DNA from: Oscillospiraceae bacterium
Lineage (GTDB): Bacteria > Bacillota > Clostridia > Oscillospirales > Oscillospiraceae
Direction of reading: 5' to 3'
Assembly: GCA_016295225.1 (NCBI GenBank)
Contig: JAEDLP010000021.1
Span: 1 to 20,242 of the forward strand
DNA: 20,242 bases
In this document: piece after piece, positions 1 to 5,233 of the stretch
Numbering within the stretch: position 1 is the first letter of the stretch
Layout of the letters: the number at the start of each line of letters is the position of its first letter
Notes under the pieces: model-generated
The model's database searches: none
What the model was told of the DNA's origin: nothing
What the model saw: the letters and a program-made list of their open reading frames with translations, nothing else
Translations under genes and position numbers: made by a program

Positions 1-554
1 GAGGGAGCCAGGTAAGCGTCGGTGGACTCACCGTTGCTGGAGATGCGCAGGGAGACAGCGCCGTTTCTGGGGTCCACCCGGGTGACGGTGCCCAGCAGCA
101 TCTCGTGCTCCTTGGAGCTGAACATGTCATAGATCATGTTGTGCTCTGCCTCCCGCATACCCTGGATGATGACCTGGCGGGCGGTCTGGGCGGCGATCCG
201 GCCGAAGTTGCGGGGCTTGATCTCGATGCGGACCACGTCGCCGGTCTGGGCGGTGGGCAGGGTCTTCCGGGCTTCTTCCAGGGCAATCTCGGTGTAGGGG
301 TTGTCGACCTCTTCCACGATCTCCTTCTTCACATACATGCGGACGGTGCCGTTGGCCTCGTTTGCGTCGATGAAGACGTTGTCGGTGATGCCCTCGTGGT
401 CTCTTTTGTAGGCGGAGACCAGGGCCTGGGCGATTTTATCGAGCATATAACTCTTGGGAATGCCCTTTTCCTTTTCGATCAGCGAGATAGCGGCAAAAAA
501 TTCCTTGCCGTCCAGCTCGTTGCTCTTTGCGTTTTTTGGTGTTTTCTTTGCCAT
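1..554 (-). CDS. nusA: Transcription termination/antitermination factor NusA, N-terminal part (cut by window edge)
   Basis: NusA binds RNA polymerase and modulates pausing, intrinsic termination and antitermination. Only about 184 N-terminal residues lie in the window; the S1 and KH RNA-binding domains would lie beyond base 1. The translation begins MAKKTPKNAKSNELDGKEFF and continues through the family's polymerase-binding domain. Recognisable blocks include AAISLIEKEKGI, DKIAQALVSAYKRDHEG, FGRIAAQTARQVIIQGMREAE and, where the S1 domain should begin, GTVTRVDPRNGAVSLRIS. The ATG at 552-554 follows a GAGGAG ribosome binding site on the minus strand. The gene starts 22 bases after rimP ends, the standard rimP-nusA order, so the two are almost certainly cotranscribed. 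Seen directly: sequence blocks, order and start. Identity is by family recognition and is very secure. Confidence 0.96.
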   Translation of the reverse strand, partial: MAKKTPKNAKSNELDGKEFFAAISLIEKEKGIPKSYMLDKIAQALVSAYKRDHEGITDNVFIDANEANGTVRMYVKKEIVEEVDNPYTEIALEEARKTLPTAQTGDVVRIEIKPRNFGRIAAQTARQVIIQGMREAEHNMIYDMFSSKEHEMLLGTVTRVDPRNGAVSLRISSNGESTDAYLAP

Positions 555-576
555 TCCTAAAACTCCTCAGTACTTG

Positions 577-1032
577 TTAAAAGCTCACGTGCAGGCGCAC
601 GAAAGCGATTTCTTTCTTGTCATAGGCAATCTCTTCGCCCCCCACGTTTAGGGTGACGCTGTTGTCATCGTAGCCGGCCAGGATGCCGGTGGCGCTCTTC
701 TGGCCGTTGACGGCCTTGTAGAATTTGACGTCCACTTCCGCGCCCATGAAAGCGTTGAAGTGCTCGGGCTTTTTCAGGGGACGGTCCGCGCCGGCGGAGG
801 AGACCTCAAAGGTGTAGGCATCTTGGATAGGATCAGCCTCATCCAGCAGAGGGTCCACCCCGCGGCTGACGGCTTCGCAGTCGTCGATGGAGACGCCGCC
901 TTCCTTATCAATATACAGGCGGAGATACCAACTGCCGGCTTCCTTGATGTATTCCACGTCCCACAGGGTGCAGCCGCAGGCTTCCACCACAGGACGGGCC
1001 AGCTCGGCAGTCAGTTCGGTGATCTTGGACAT
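577..1032 (-). CDS. rimP: Ribosome maturation factor RimP
   Basis: RimP (YlxS/DUF150 family) is a cytoplasmic factor that helps mature the 30S ribosomal subunit. The product is 151 residues, the usual family length. The N-terminal domain contains the WDVEYIKEAGSWYLRLYIDK block, then an acidic DDCEAVSRGVDPLLD helix. Next comes VSSAGADRPL, a variant of the usual VSSPGLDRPL signature. The C-terminal part is a small beta-barrel of the SH3-like type. I chose the ATG at 1030-1032 because a strong GGGAGGT ribosome binding site sits just upstream. A longer reading frame to 1086 would run through leader hairpins and lacks a good ribosome binding site. It is the first gene of the operon continuing into nusA. 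Upstream are a 17-base-spaced promoter and a hairpin-rich leader. Confidence 0.95.
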   Translation of the reverse strand: MSKITELTAELARPVVEACGCTLWDVEYIKEAGSWYLRLYIDKEGGVSIDDCEAVSRGVDPLLDEADPIQDAYTFEVSSAGADRPLKKPEHFNAFMGAEVDVKFYKAVNGQKSATGILAGYDDNSVTLNVGGEEIAYDKKEIAFVRLHVSF

Positions 1033-1045
1033 AGTTACCTCCCAC

Positions 1046-1060
1046 GCGCCGGTTCGGCGC
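1046..1060 (-). promoter_or_regulatory. Hairpin directly upstream of the rimP ribosome binding site
   Basis: On the minus strand GCGCCG-AAC-CGGCGC forms a six-pair GC-only stem (or five pairs with a five-base loop). It ends three bases before the GGGAGG ribosome binding site of rimP. The structure is seen in the sequence. That it affects rimP translation start is inference. It is the second of two hairpins in a leader of about 107 bases. Confidence 0.5.
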
Positions 1061-1085
1061 TGTCTATAGATAGTATGTGCGCTCA

Positions 1086-1115
1086 TAAAAGAAAGAGCGG
1101 GGCAAGCCCCACTCT
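1086..1115 (-). terminator. Terminator-like hairpin inside the rimP leader (possible attenuator)
   Basis: On the minus strand the stem AGAG-x-GGGG closes a CTTG tetraloop with CCCC-x-CTCT (one mismatch) and is followed at once by TTTCTTTT. This has the layout of an intrinsic terminator. It lies downstream of the rimP promoter (1146-1174) and upstream of the rimP start, so it could act as an attenuator of the rimP-nusA operon. C(UUG)G tetraloops are known to be unusually stable. No gene ends upstream on this strand within the window, so it does not obviously terminate anything else visible here. No alternative antiterminator pairing was established. Confidence 0.55.
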
Positions 1116-1145
1116 CTTCTTACTTACTCTTCATAATACACAGAG

Positions 1146-1174
1146 ATTATACCACGATGGCGCGGAGGTTGCAA
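1146..1174 (-). promoter_or_regulatory. Promoter of the rimP-nusA operon
   Basis: On the minus strand, -35 TTGCAA (1169-1174) and -10 TATAAT (1146-1151) are separated by 17 bases, a near-consensus sigma-A-type promoter. The start of transcription would be near 1139, giving a leader of about 107 bases before rimP. Confidence 0.8.
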
Positions 1175-1242
1175 GGGCTTTCTGGAAATTCATGAAAAGT
1201 TGCGGAATTCGACCTGACTGTCCGTGAAAAGATGATACTATA

Positions 1243-1251
1243 TGTTATAAT
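1243..1251 (+). promoter_or_regulatory. Extended -10 promoter candidate upstream of the LCP gene
   Basis: TGT followed by TATAAT (1246-1251) is a perfect extended -10 element on the plus strand. No convincing -35 hexamer lies at the right distance, which extended -10 promoters can tolerate. It would give a leader of about 190 bases before the LCP gene. Confidence 0.45.
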
Positions 1252-1346
1252 GATAATAAGCGCAGGAAAGGTGGACTTTATATGGAGAATAAAATTCCGT
1301 AAATGTAAAAGAATTATGAAAAAAGGGAAAGTTAGGGGAGAAGGAC

Positions 1347-1375
1347 TTGCCGAAGAACACCAAATTATGTATAAT
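1347..1375 (+). promoter_or_regulatory. Main promoter candidate for the LCP gene
   Basis: -35 TTGCCG (1347-1352) and -10 TATAAT (1370-1375) are separated by 17 bases. Transcription would begin near 1382, about 66 bases ahead of the TTG start codon at 1448. It is the better of two candidates for this gene because both hexamers are good and spacing is ideal. Confidence 0.7.
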
Positions 1376-1447
1376 AGTATTCTCCATAGTGTAACAATGG
1401 CCTTGTATGACCATGTAGGAATCCGAACCAAAAGGAGGCTGTACGCC

Positions 1448-2458
1448 TTGGCTAAGGGAAAGAAAAAACGCAAACTAAAGAAACCCTATCGTATCCTGCG
1501 GGGGATCTATATGGTGATCGTGGTGATCGCCGCCCTCATCGTGTTGGGATACGCTGTCTATAAAATTGCCATTCCTGAACCGGAGATGGCTCCGGATCCT
1601 GCGGGGAGCAGCAGCACCGTGCAGGCTTCCACCCCGGGCATGGAGGATGGCGCCCACCAGAGAAAGGAGCAGACCTACACCTTCCTGCTGGCCGTTCCTG
1701 ACCAGGAGAGCGGCAACGCCGACGGTATCATGGTGGTGACCTACGACGTACCCAATCAGAAGGTGGGCCTGTTGTCCATTCCAAGAGATACTCTGGTGAA
1801 GAAGAAGAACCCCAAGATCAACTCCAGCATGAAGGCCGGTATTGATAATCTGGAAGAAGTGGTCTCCGATCTGGTAGGCTTCCCCATCGACTATTATATC
1901 ACCCTGGATCTGGATGCTTTCATTGAGATTGTGGATGCTGTGGGCGGTGTGGATTTTGATGTCCCGGTGGAGATGTACTATGACGATCCTGCCCAGGATC
2001 TGCACATTCACTACCAGCCCGGCATGCAGCACCTGAGCGGCCAGCAGGCCATGGAGGTCTGCCGCTTCCGCCACAACGCCGATGGCACCGGGTATCCTCT
2101 CGGCGACGTCCAGCGGGCCGAGACCGCCCAGAAGATGATGCTTACCATAGCCAAAAAGGTCATGTCTGTGGACAGTCTGGTGAACATCAACGAGTTTGTG
2201 GGCATTGTGGAGCGGAACATTGAGACAGATCTCAAAGGCACCGATATTGCCTGGTTTGCGGCAAAGGCTTTGGGCCTGAACCTGTCCACGGGGGTCAGTT
2301 CCGGTACATTGCCGGGCGACGGCAACGTGACCTACGGGGGAACCAGCTACTGTTACGAACTCTACCCCGAGGATAGTTTGGAACTCATCAACAAGCTGGT
2401 GAACCCTTACACCAGCGCCCTGACCCTGGAGGATATCAATATTTTCCAGGCCCCATAA
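1448..2458 (+). CDS. LytR-CpsA-Psr (LCP) family cell-envelope protein
   Basis: LCP proteins are membrane-anchored enzymes that attach undecaprenyl-linked polymers such as teichoic acids or capsule to peptidoglycan, acting outside the membrane. The 336-residue product has a very basic N-terminus, one transmembrane helix (about residues 20-38), a low-complexity linker, then the LCP domain (about 74-260). Conserved features include SIPRDT with R113, the CRFRHN block with R206 and R208, and GDVQRAETAQ with R223. In known family members these arginines contact the lipid pyrophosphate. I placed the start at TTG 1448 because AAAGGAGG lies nine bases upstream. The frame is open back to an ATG at 1232, but that stretch overlaps the promoters and has no ribosome binding site. 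It is a single-gene unit, divergent from rimP and closed by a terminator. Which polymer it attaches is unknown. Confidence 0.9.
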   Translation: MAKGKKKRKLKKPYRILRGIYMVIVVIAALIVLGYAVYKIAIPEPEMAPDPAGSSSTVQASTPGMEDGAHQRKEQTYTFLLAVPDQESGNADGIMVVTYDVPNQKVGLLSIPRDTLVKKKNPKINSSMKAGIDNLEEVVSDLVGFPIDYYITLDLDAFIEIVDAVGGVDFDVPVEMYYDDPAQDLHIHYQPGMQHLSGQQAMEVCRFRHNADGTGYPLGDVQRAETAQKMMLTIAKKVMSVDSLVNINEFVGIVERNIETDLKGTDIAWFAAKALGLNLSTGVSSGTLPGDGNVTYGGTSYCYELYPEDSLELINKLVNPYTSALTLEDINIFQAP

Positions 2459-2478
2459 CAGACAAAAACAGGATTAAG

Positions 2479-2513
2479 CGGAAGGAGCCTGAGGGTTCCT
2501 TCCGTTCTTTTTT
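2479..2513 (+). terminator. Intrinsic terminator of the LCP gene
   Basis: CGGAAGGA (2479-2486) pairs perfectly with TCCTTCCG (2497-2504) over eight base pairs with a ten-base loop. It is followed by TTCTTTTTT. It lies 21 bases after the LCP stop codon. Confidence 0.9.
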
Positions 2514-2789
2514 ACAACATTTCTACAGCGCAAGAGAATGGGAATCATCATTCATGGGCGAAATGGACAAAAAGTGCAGCGGAATTTATTTCCTGCGAAA
2601 AAGTTGCGGGCGCTTTAATGGTTAAAAGGACATAAAAAAGGTGCACAAATACTTGATATATACAAAAAATTGCAAAAACCCGCTGAGAACTGGAAAACAT
2701 TGAGCAAAAATACGGCAAAACAAATAAAACTAGAAGTGATTTCTTGTGAAAATAGTATATATTTGTTGGAAACGACGAATAGGTAAATG
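2514..2789. other. AT-rich intergenic spacer
   Basis: About 275 bases between the LCP terminator and the permease promoter. It is clearly more A- and T-rich than the coding DNA around it, with several A tracts just upstream of the promoter. These could act as an UP-element or a protein-binding region. I found no reading frame longer than about 23 codons with a ribosome binding site, no RNA gene and no strong inverted repeat. Confidence 0.5.
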
Positions 2790-2817
2790 TTGAACTTTCA
2801 GGAAATTGTGCTATAAT
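2790..2817 (+). promoter_or_regulatory. Promoter of the permease gene
   Basis: -35 TTGAAC (2790-2795) and -10 TATAAT (2812-2817) are spaced by 16 bases, and a TGC ahead of the -10 makes it an extended -10 element as well. Transcription would start near 2824, leaving a 5' leader of about 105 bases. Confidence 0.8.
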
Positions 2818-2821
2818 GGCG

Positions 2822-2896
2822 TTGCATCAATGAAAAGACGGGAAAAGAGTACCCAGGCAGCCTGCGTTTTGTAAGCTGCCGAAAGAGAAATTGCAA
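2822..2896 (+). promoter_or_regulatory. Possibly structured leader RNA of the permease gene
   Basis: Three helices can be drawn. A closing stem pairs TTGCA (2822-2826) with TGCAA (2892-2896). A short hairpin pairs GGG (2840-2842) with CCC (2852-2854). A six-pair hairpin pairs GGCAGC (2856-2861) with GCTGCC (2875-2880). The joining strands are purine-rich (AATGAAAAGAC, GAAAGAGAAA). The layout recalls a three-way-junction riboswitch, but I do not recognise a known class. The predicted transcription start is near 2824, so the closing stem may be partly outside the RNA. The six-pair hairpin is the firmest part. Confidence 0.3.
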
Positions 2897-2928
2897 GTCA
2901 AACGTGTATTTTGTTAGGAGGGAAAGTA

Positions 2929-4431
2929 ATGAATCTCATGCTTCCTAGCGCTCGTCGTAAAGATGGCGAGAAACAGCCCTGTATCAAGATCTGGAAATTT
3001 GACCTTCGTCTTCCTTTTATTCACTATGAATGGGAAATTCCTGAGATGATCCAGGCCTGCGTCGTGTTTATGACTGGCTCGGCCGCAACGGCGTATCTGC
3101 AAGACTTATTTGGTTTCACCTTTGAACTGGCTCTGTCCATCGTGTTTGTCCATGAGCTGCTGTACATGGTCAACAACACCCTGGGCGACCCCCTGATCGG
3201 CGGCTGGATTACCCCGGCAGTCCCGCTGATCACCGCGTTCCTTCTGAACTTTGAAGGTGTGGAGAGAATGTGGGCACTGACCAGCATGGAACTGGTGCTG
3301 GGCCTCATGTACGTGATCCTGGGCGTCACCGGCATTGCCACCAAGCTGGTTGACATCTGCCCCCAGTCCCTGAAGGGCGGCATACTGATAGGATCTGGCT
3401 TCGCGGCCTGCTGCGGTGCCTACGGCTTCAAAGCGGTAGAGGCCGGCGGCAAGGGCTTCTTCATGTATCCCATCTCCTGGTCCATCGGCTGCTGCTTCGG
3501 CATCTTCCTGCTGTTCTCCCAGGGCTTCGGCAAGCTGAAGTTCACCAGCAAGAACCCCGTGATCAAGCTGCTGACCAAGGCTGGCTTCGTGCCTTCCATC
3601 ATCCTGGGCGGTATCATCGCTATGGCTATCGGCGAGTGCGATCTGCCTGACTTCTCCACTGTCACCAGCTTCTGGTTCAACCCCATCCCCGGTCTGACCT
3701 GGGTTTGGAAGAACTTCTCCATCATTGGTGTGGGCATCCACCCCGGCATCCTGGTTCAGACCATCCCCATGGCGATCATGTGCTACGTTATCGCATTCGG
3801 CGATATCGTCGGCGGCACTGCCTTCATGGAGGATACCAAGCGGTATCGTACCGATGAGTACATCGACGTTGACCCCGACCGTACCAACATCTGCTGCGGT
3901 ATCCGTAACCTGATCGAGGCTTTCTTCAGCCCCACCTGCACCATGTCCGGTCCCCTGTGGTCCGCTATGACCGTTTCCGTGGCCGAGCGTTATAAGACCG
4001 GCAAGGAAAACATGTACTCCATCTTCGGTGGTTCCTGCACCTTCAACACCACCAAGTGGATCTGCCAGCTGATCGTGCCTCTGATGTGCCTGATCAAGCC
4101 CATCCTGCCTCTGGCCATGGCACAGACCCTGATCATCCAGGCCTTCGGTTCCTTCTACGTGGGCATCAATATGTGCCGCACCAACGTGGAGCGTGGCGTG
4201 GCCGGCATCACCGCTGGCGCCATCGCTACCTGCCCGAACCCGTCCTATGGCCTGTTCGTTGGCATCATCCTGGCAATCTTCATCGAGTTCCTGGGCACCA
4301 ACAAGGCTGAGCGCCGCAAGCTGGTGGAAGAGGGCGTTGACATCTACGTCAAGTCCTGCAACGACCTGCTGGCTGAGCGGGACGCCGCTGATGCTGCCAA
4401 GGCAGCCAAGAAGGCAGCTAAGAAGGCTTAA
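2929..4431 (+). CDS. Polytopic membrane permease, probably UraA/SLC26 (NCS2-like) fold; substrate unknown
   Basis: A 500-residue integral membrane protein with some 12-14 hydrophobic segments between about residues 39 and 465, probably moving a solute across the cytoplasmic membrane. WITPAVPLI (93-101) resembles the NCS2 uracil/xanthine permease pattern. The conserved-looking block GDIVGGTAFMEDTKRYR (291-307), VDPDRTNICCGIRN (314-327) and the following SPTCTMSGP sit where NCS2 proteins carry substrate contacts. A VDxxxT-C-IR pattern also recalls DUF3360 membrane proteins; that comparison is from memory. The protein is cysteine-rich (about 18) and ends in a charged Ala-Lys tail. The start ATG 2929 follows AGGAGGG at good spacing. 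It has its own promoter and terminator, and the codon choice looks biased, suggesting high expression. Substrate cannot be assigned; purine, pyrimidine or organic anion are all possible. Confidence 0.65.
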   Translation: MNLMLPSARRKDGEKQPCIKIWKFDLRLPFIHYEWEIPEMIQACVVFMTGSAATAYLQDLFGFTFELALSIVFVHELLYMVNNTLGDPLIGGWITPAVPLITAFLLNFEGVERMWALTSMELVLGLMYVILGVTGIATKLVDICPQSLKGGILIGSGFAACCGAYGFKAVEAGGKGFFMYPISWSIGCCFGIFLLFSQGFGKLKFTSKNPVIKLLTKAGFVPSIILGGIIAMAIGECDLPDFSTVTSFWFNPIPGLTWVWKNFSIIGVGIHPGILVQTIPMAIMCYVIAFGDIVGGTAFMEDTKRYRTDEYIDVDPDRTNICCGIRNLIEAFFSPTCTMSGPLWSAMTVSVAERYKTGKENMYSIFGGSCTFNTTKWICQLIVPLMCLIKPILPLAMAQTLIIQAFGSFYVGINMCRTNVERGVAGITAGAIATCPNPSYGLFVGIILAIFIEFLGTNKAERRKLVEEGVDIYVKSCNDLLAERDAADAAKAAKKAAKKA

Positions 4432-4490
4432 TTGTACCTAGTATCGAACCATTTTATACCGATATAATCTCTTTTCTGACAGATGCAAGG

Positions 4491-4535
4491 CAGCGCGGCG
4501 CTCCTCTTTTGAGAGAGCGCCGCGCTGATTTAATT
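4491..4535 (+). terminator. Intrinsic terminator of the permease gene
   Basis: CAGCGCGGCGCTC (4491-4503) pairs perfectly with GAGCGCCGCGCTG (4515-4527), 13 pairs, and CTC/GAG extends it around a TTTT loop with one bulged A. It is followed by the T-rich ATTTAATTT. The other side has no T run, so it serves the plus strand. Confidence 0.88.
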
Positions 4536-4561
4536 TATTATTTAAATGTAGGAACCCAGCA

Positions 4562-4576
4562 GCGAAAAATTTTCGC
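4562..4576. repeat. Short palindrome in the convergent spacer
   Basis: GCGAAAA and TTTTCGC flank a single A, a 15-base near-perfect palindrome. It lies 45 bases beyond the DUF3870 stop codon on the minus strand. It may be a weak transcription end or a binding site; no clear terminator for the minus-strand gene was found elsewhere in this 190-base spacer. Confidence 0.3.
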
Positions 4577-4621
4577 GGAGAGGGCAAAGAAAGGGCCGCC
4601 GCCTAATATACTGATAGGGCC

Positions 4622-4951
4622 TCACCGAGGCAGACCGCCGGTGGTCCGCAGAAATTCGCCGTATTGGGCGCAGATCCCTTTGAAGCAAGTCTGCAGTGCC
4701 TTGCGCAGATGACCGTAGTAGCGGCGGTTCAGGGCTTCCACCAGAGGCTCCGGTCCTTGGTGAAGGTCATATCCTGTCAGAATCTCGCGGATAAACCTGC
4801 GGCCCAGCTCCGTGGCCATGGTGCAGTCGGCGTCCAGGATGATTCCGTCCGGCGTATGGACTGTGACCACCAGGACCAGGTGATTGTATAGCTTTTGGGC
4901 GGTGGTGTTGTCGGGGAGCTTGGCATAGCCGGAAAGAAAGATGGTATCCAT
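4622..4951 (-). CDS. DUF3870 domain protein
   Basis: A 109-residue soluble protein of the DUF3870 family, whose function is not known to me. Family signs are the opening MDTIFLSGYAKLPDNTTAQKLY, the central VHTPDGIILDADCTMATELGRRF with its Asp-Ala-Asp-Cys-Thr core, and a C-terminal helix with RRYYGHLRKAL. It has no signal peptide or membrane segment and covers the full family length. The ATG at 4949-4951 follows GGAGG on the minus strand, and a TTGACA/TAAGTT promoter lies just upstream. It converges on the permease and diverges from the PFOR operon, so it is transcribed alone. The invariant-looking Cys within a TELGRR context suggests ligand or cofactor binding, but this is speculation. Confidence 0.8.
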   Translation of the reverse strand: MDTIFLSGYAKLPDNTTAQKLYNHLVLVVTVHTPDGIILDADCTMATELGRRFIREILTGYDLHQGPEPLVEALNRRYYGHLRKALQTCFKGICAQYGEFLRTTGGLPR

Positions 4952-4984
4952 GACAGATCGCCTCCGAACAGGTCATTTGCCATA

Positions 4985-5013
4985 AACTTACCATTATGGA
5001 GCTAAAGTGTCAA
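4985..5013 (-). promoter_or_regulatory. Promoter of the DUF3870 gene
   Basis: On the minus strand, -35 TTGACA (5008-5013) is perfect and -10 TAAGTT (4985-4990) is moderate, with 17 bases between. The leader would be about 25 bases, with the GGAGG ribosome binding site inside it. Confidence 0.65.
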
Positions 5014-5052
5014 GTAGCTTTGTCGGCCCCGCAGAGAGGGGAGAAAGGAAAG

Positions 5053-5066
5053 TTAGCAAATGCTAA
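5053..5066. repeat. Inverted repeat TTAGCA-AA-TGCTAA between two divergent promoters
   Basis: Two perfect six-base arms around AA form a symmetric site. It is 40 bases upstream of the DUF3870 -35 box and about 85 bases upstream of the PFOR operon -35 box. The shape fits a dimeric regulator's operator, but a 14-base palindrome in AT-rich DNA can occur by chance. It does not match the Rex consensus (TTGTTAA-type) that would be expected for redox control. Confidence 0.3.
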
Positions 5067-5151
5067 TGAAAAAGCAGACATGGATTCAGAAAAAATAGGA
5101 AGAAGAACCAAGAAAAAAGGCGTAAAACAGCTAAAAAAACTATTTATAATG

Positions 5152-5180
5152 TTGACATTCTGTTTTCTTAGGGCCATAAT
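5152..5180 (+). promoter_or_regulatory. Promoter of the polyferredoxin-PFOR operon
   Basis: -35 TTGACA (5152-5157) is perfect and -10 CATAAT (5175-5180) differs by one base from consensus, with an ideal 17-base spacer. A-rich DNA lies upstream (5099-5146). Transcription would start near 5187, giving a leader of about 47 bases. The strength agrees with the very biased codon use of the operon. Confidence 0.85.
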
Positions 5181-5233
5181 GGCAGTGGAATTTAACCAAC
5201 CTCGCAAAGCAATAGAAGGATGTGAGATAACGT

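Noticed and set aside
4500..4621. An intrinsic terminator for the DUF3870 gene on the minus strand.
   Set aside because: The strong 4491-4527 hairpin has no T run on the minus side, and GGCC-type pairings near 4600 are too short to be convincing.
4509..4712. A 67-codon frame on the plus strand in the convergent spacer.
   Set aside because: It starts inside the permease terminator and ends inside the opposite-strand DUF3870 gene; nothing supports translation.
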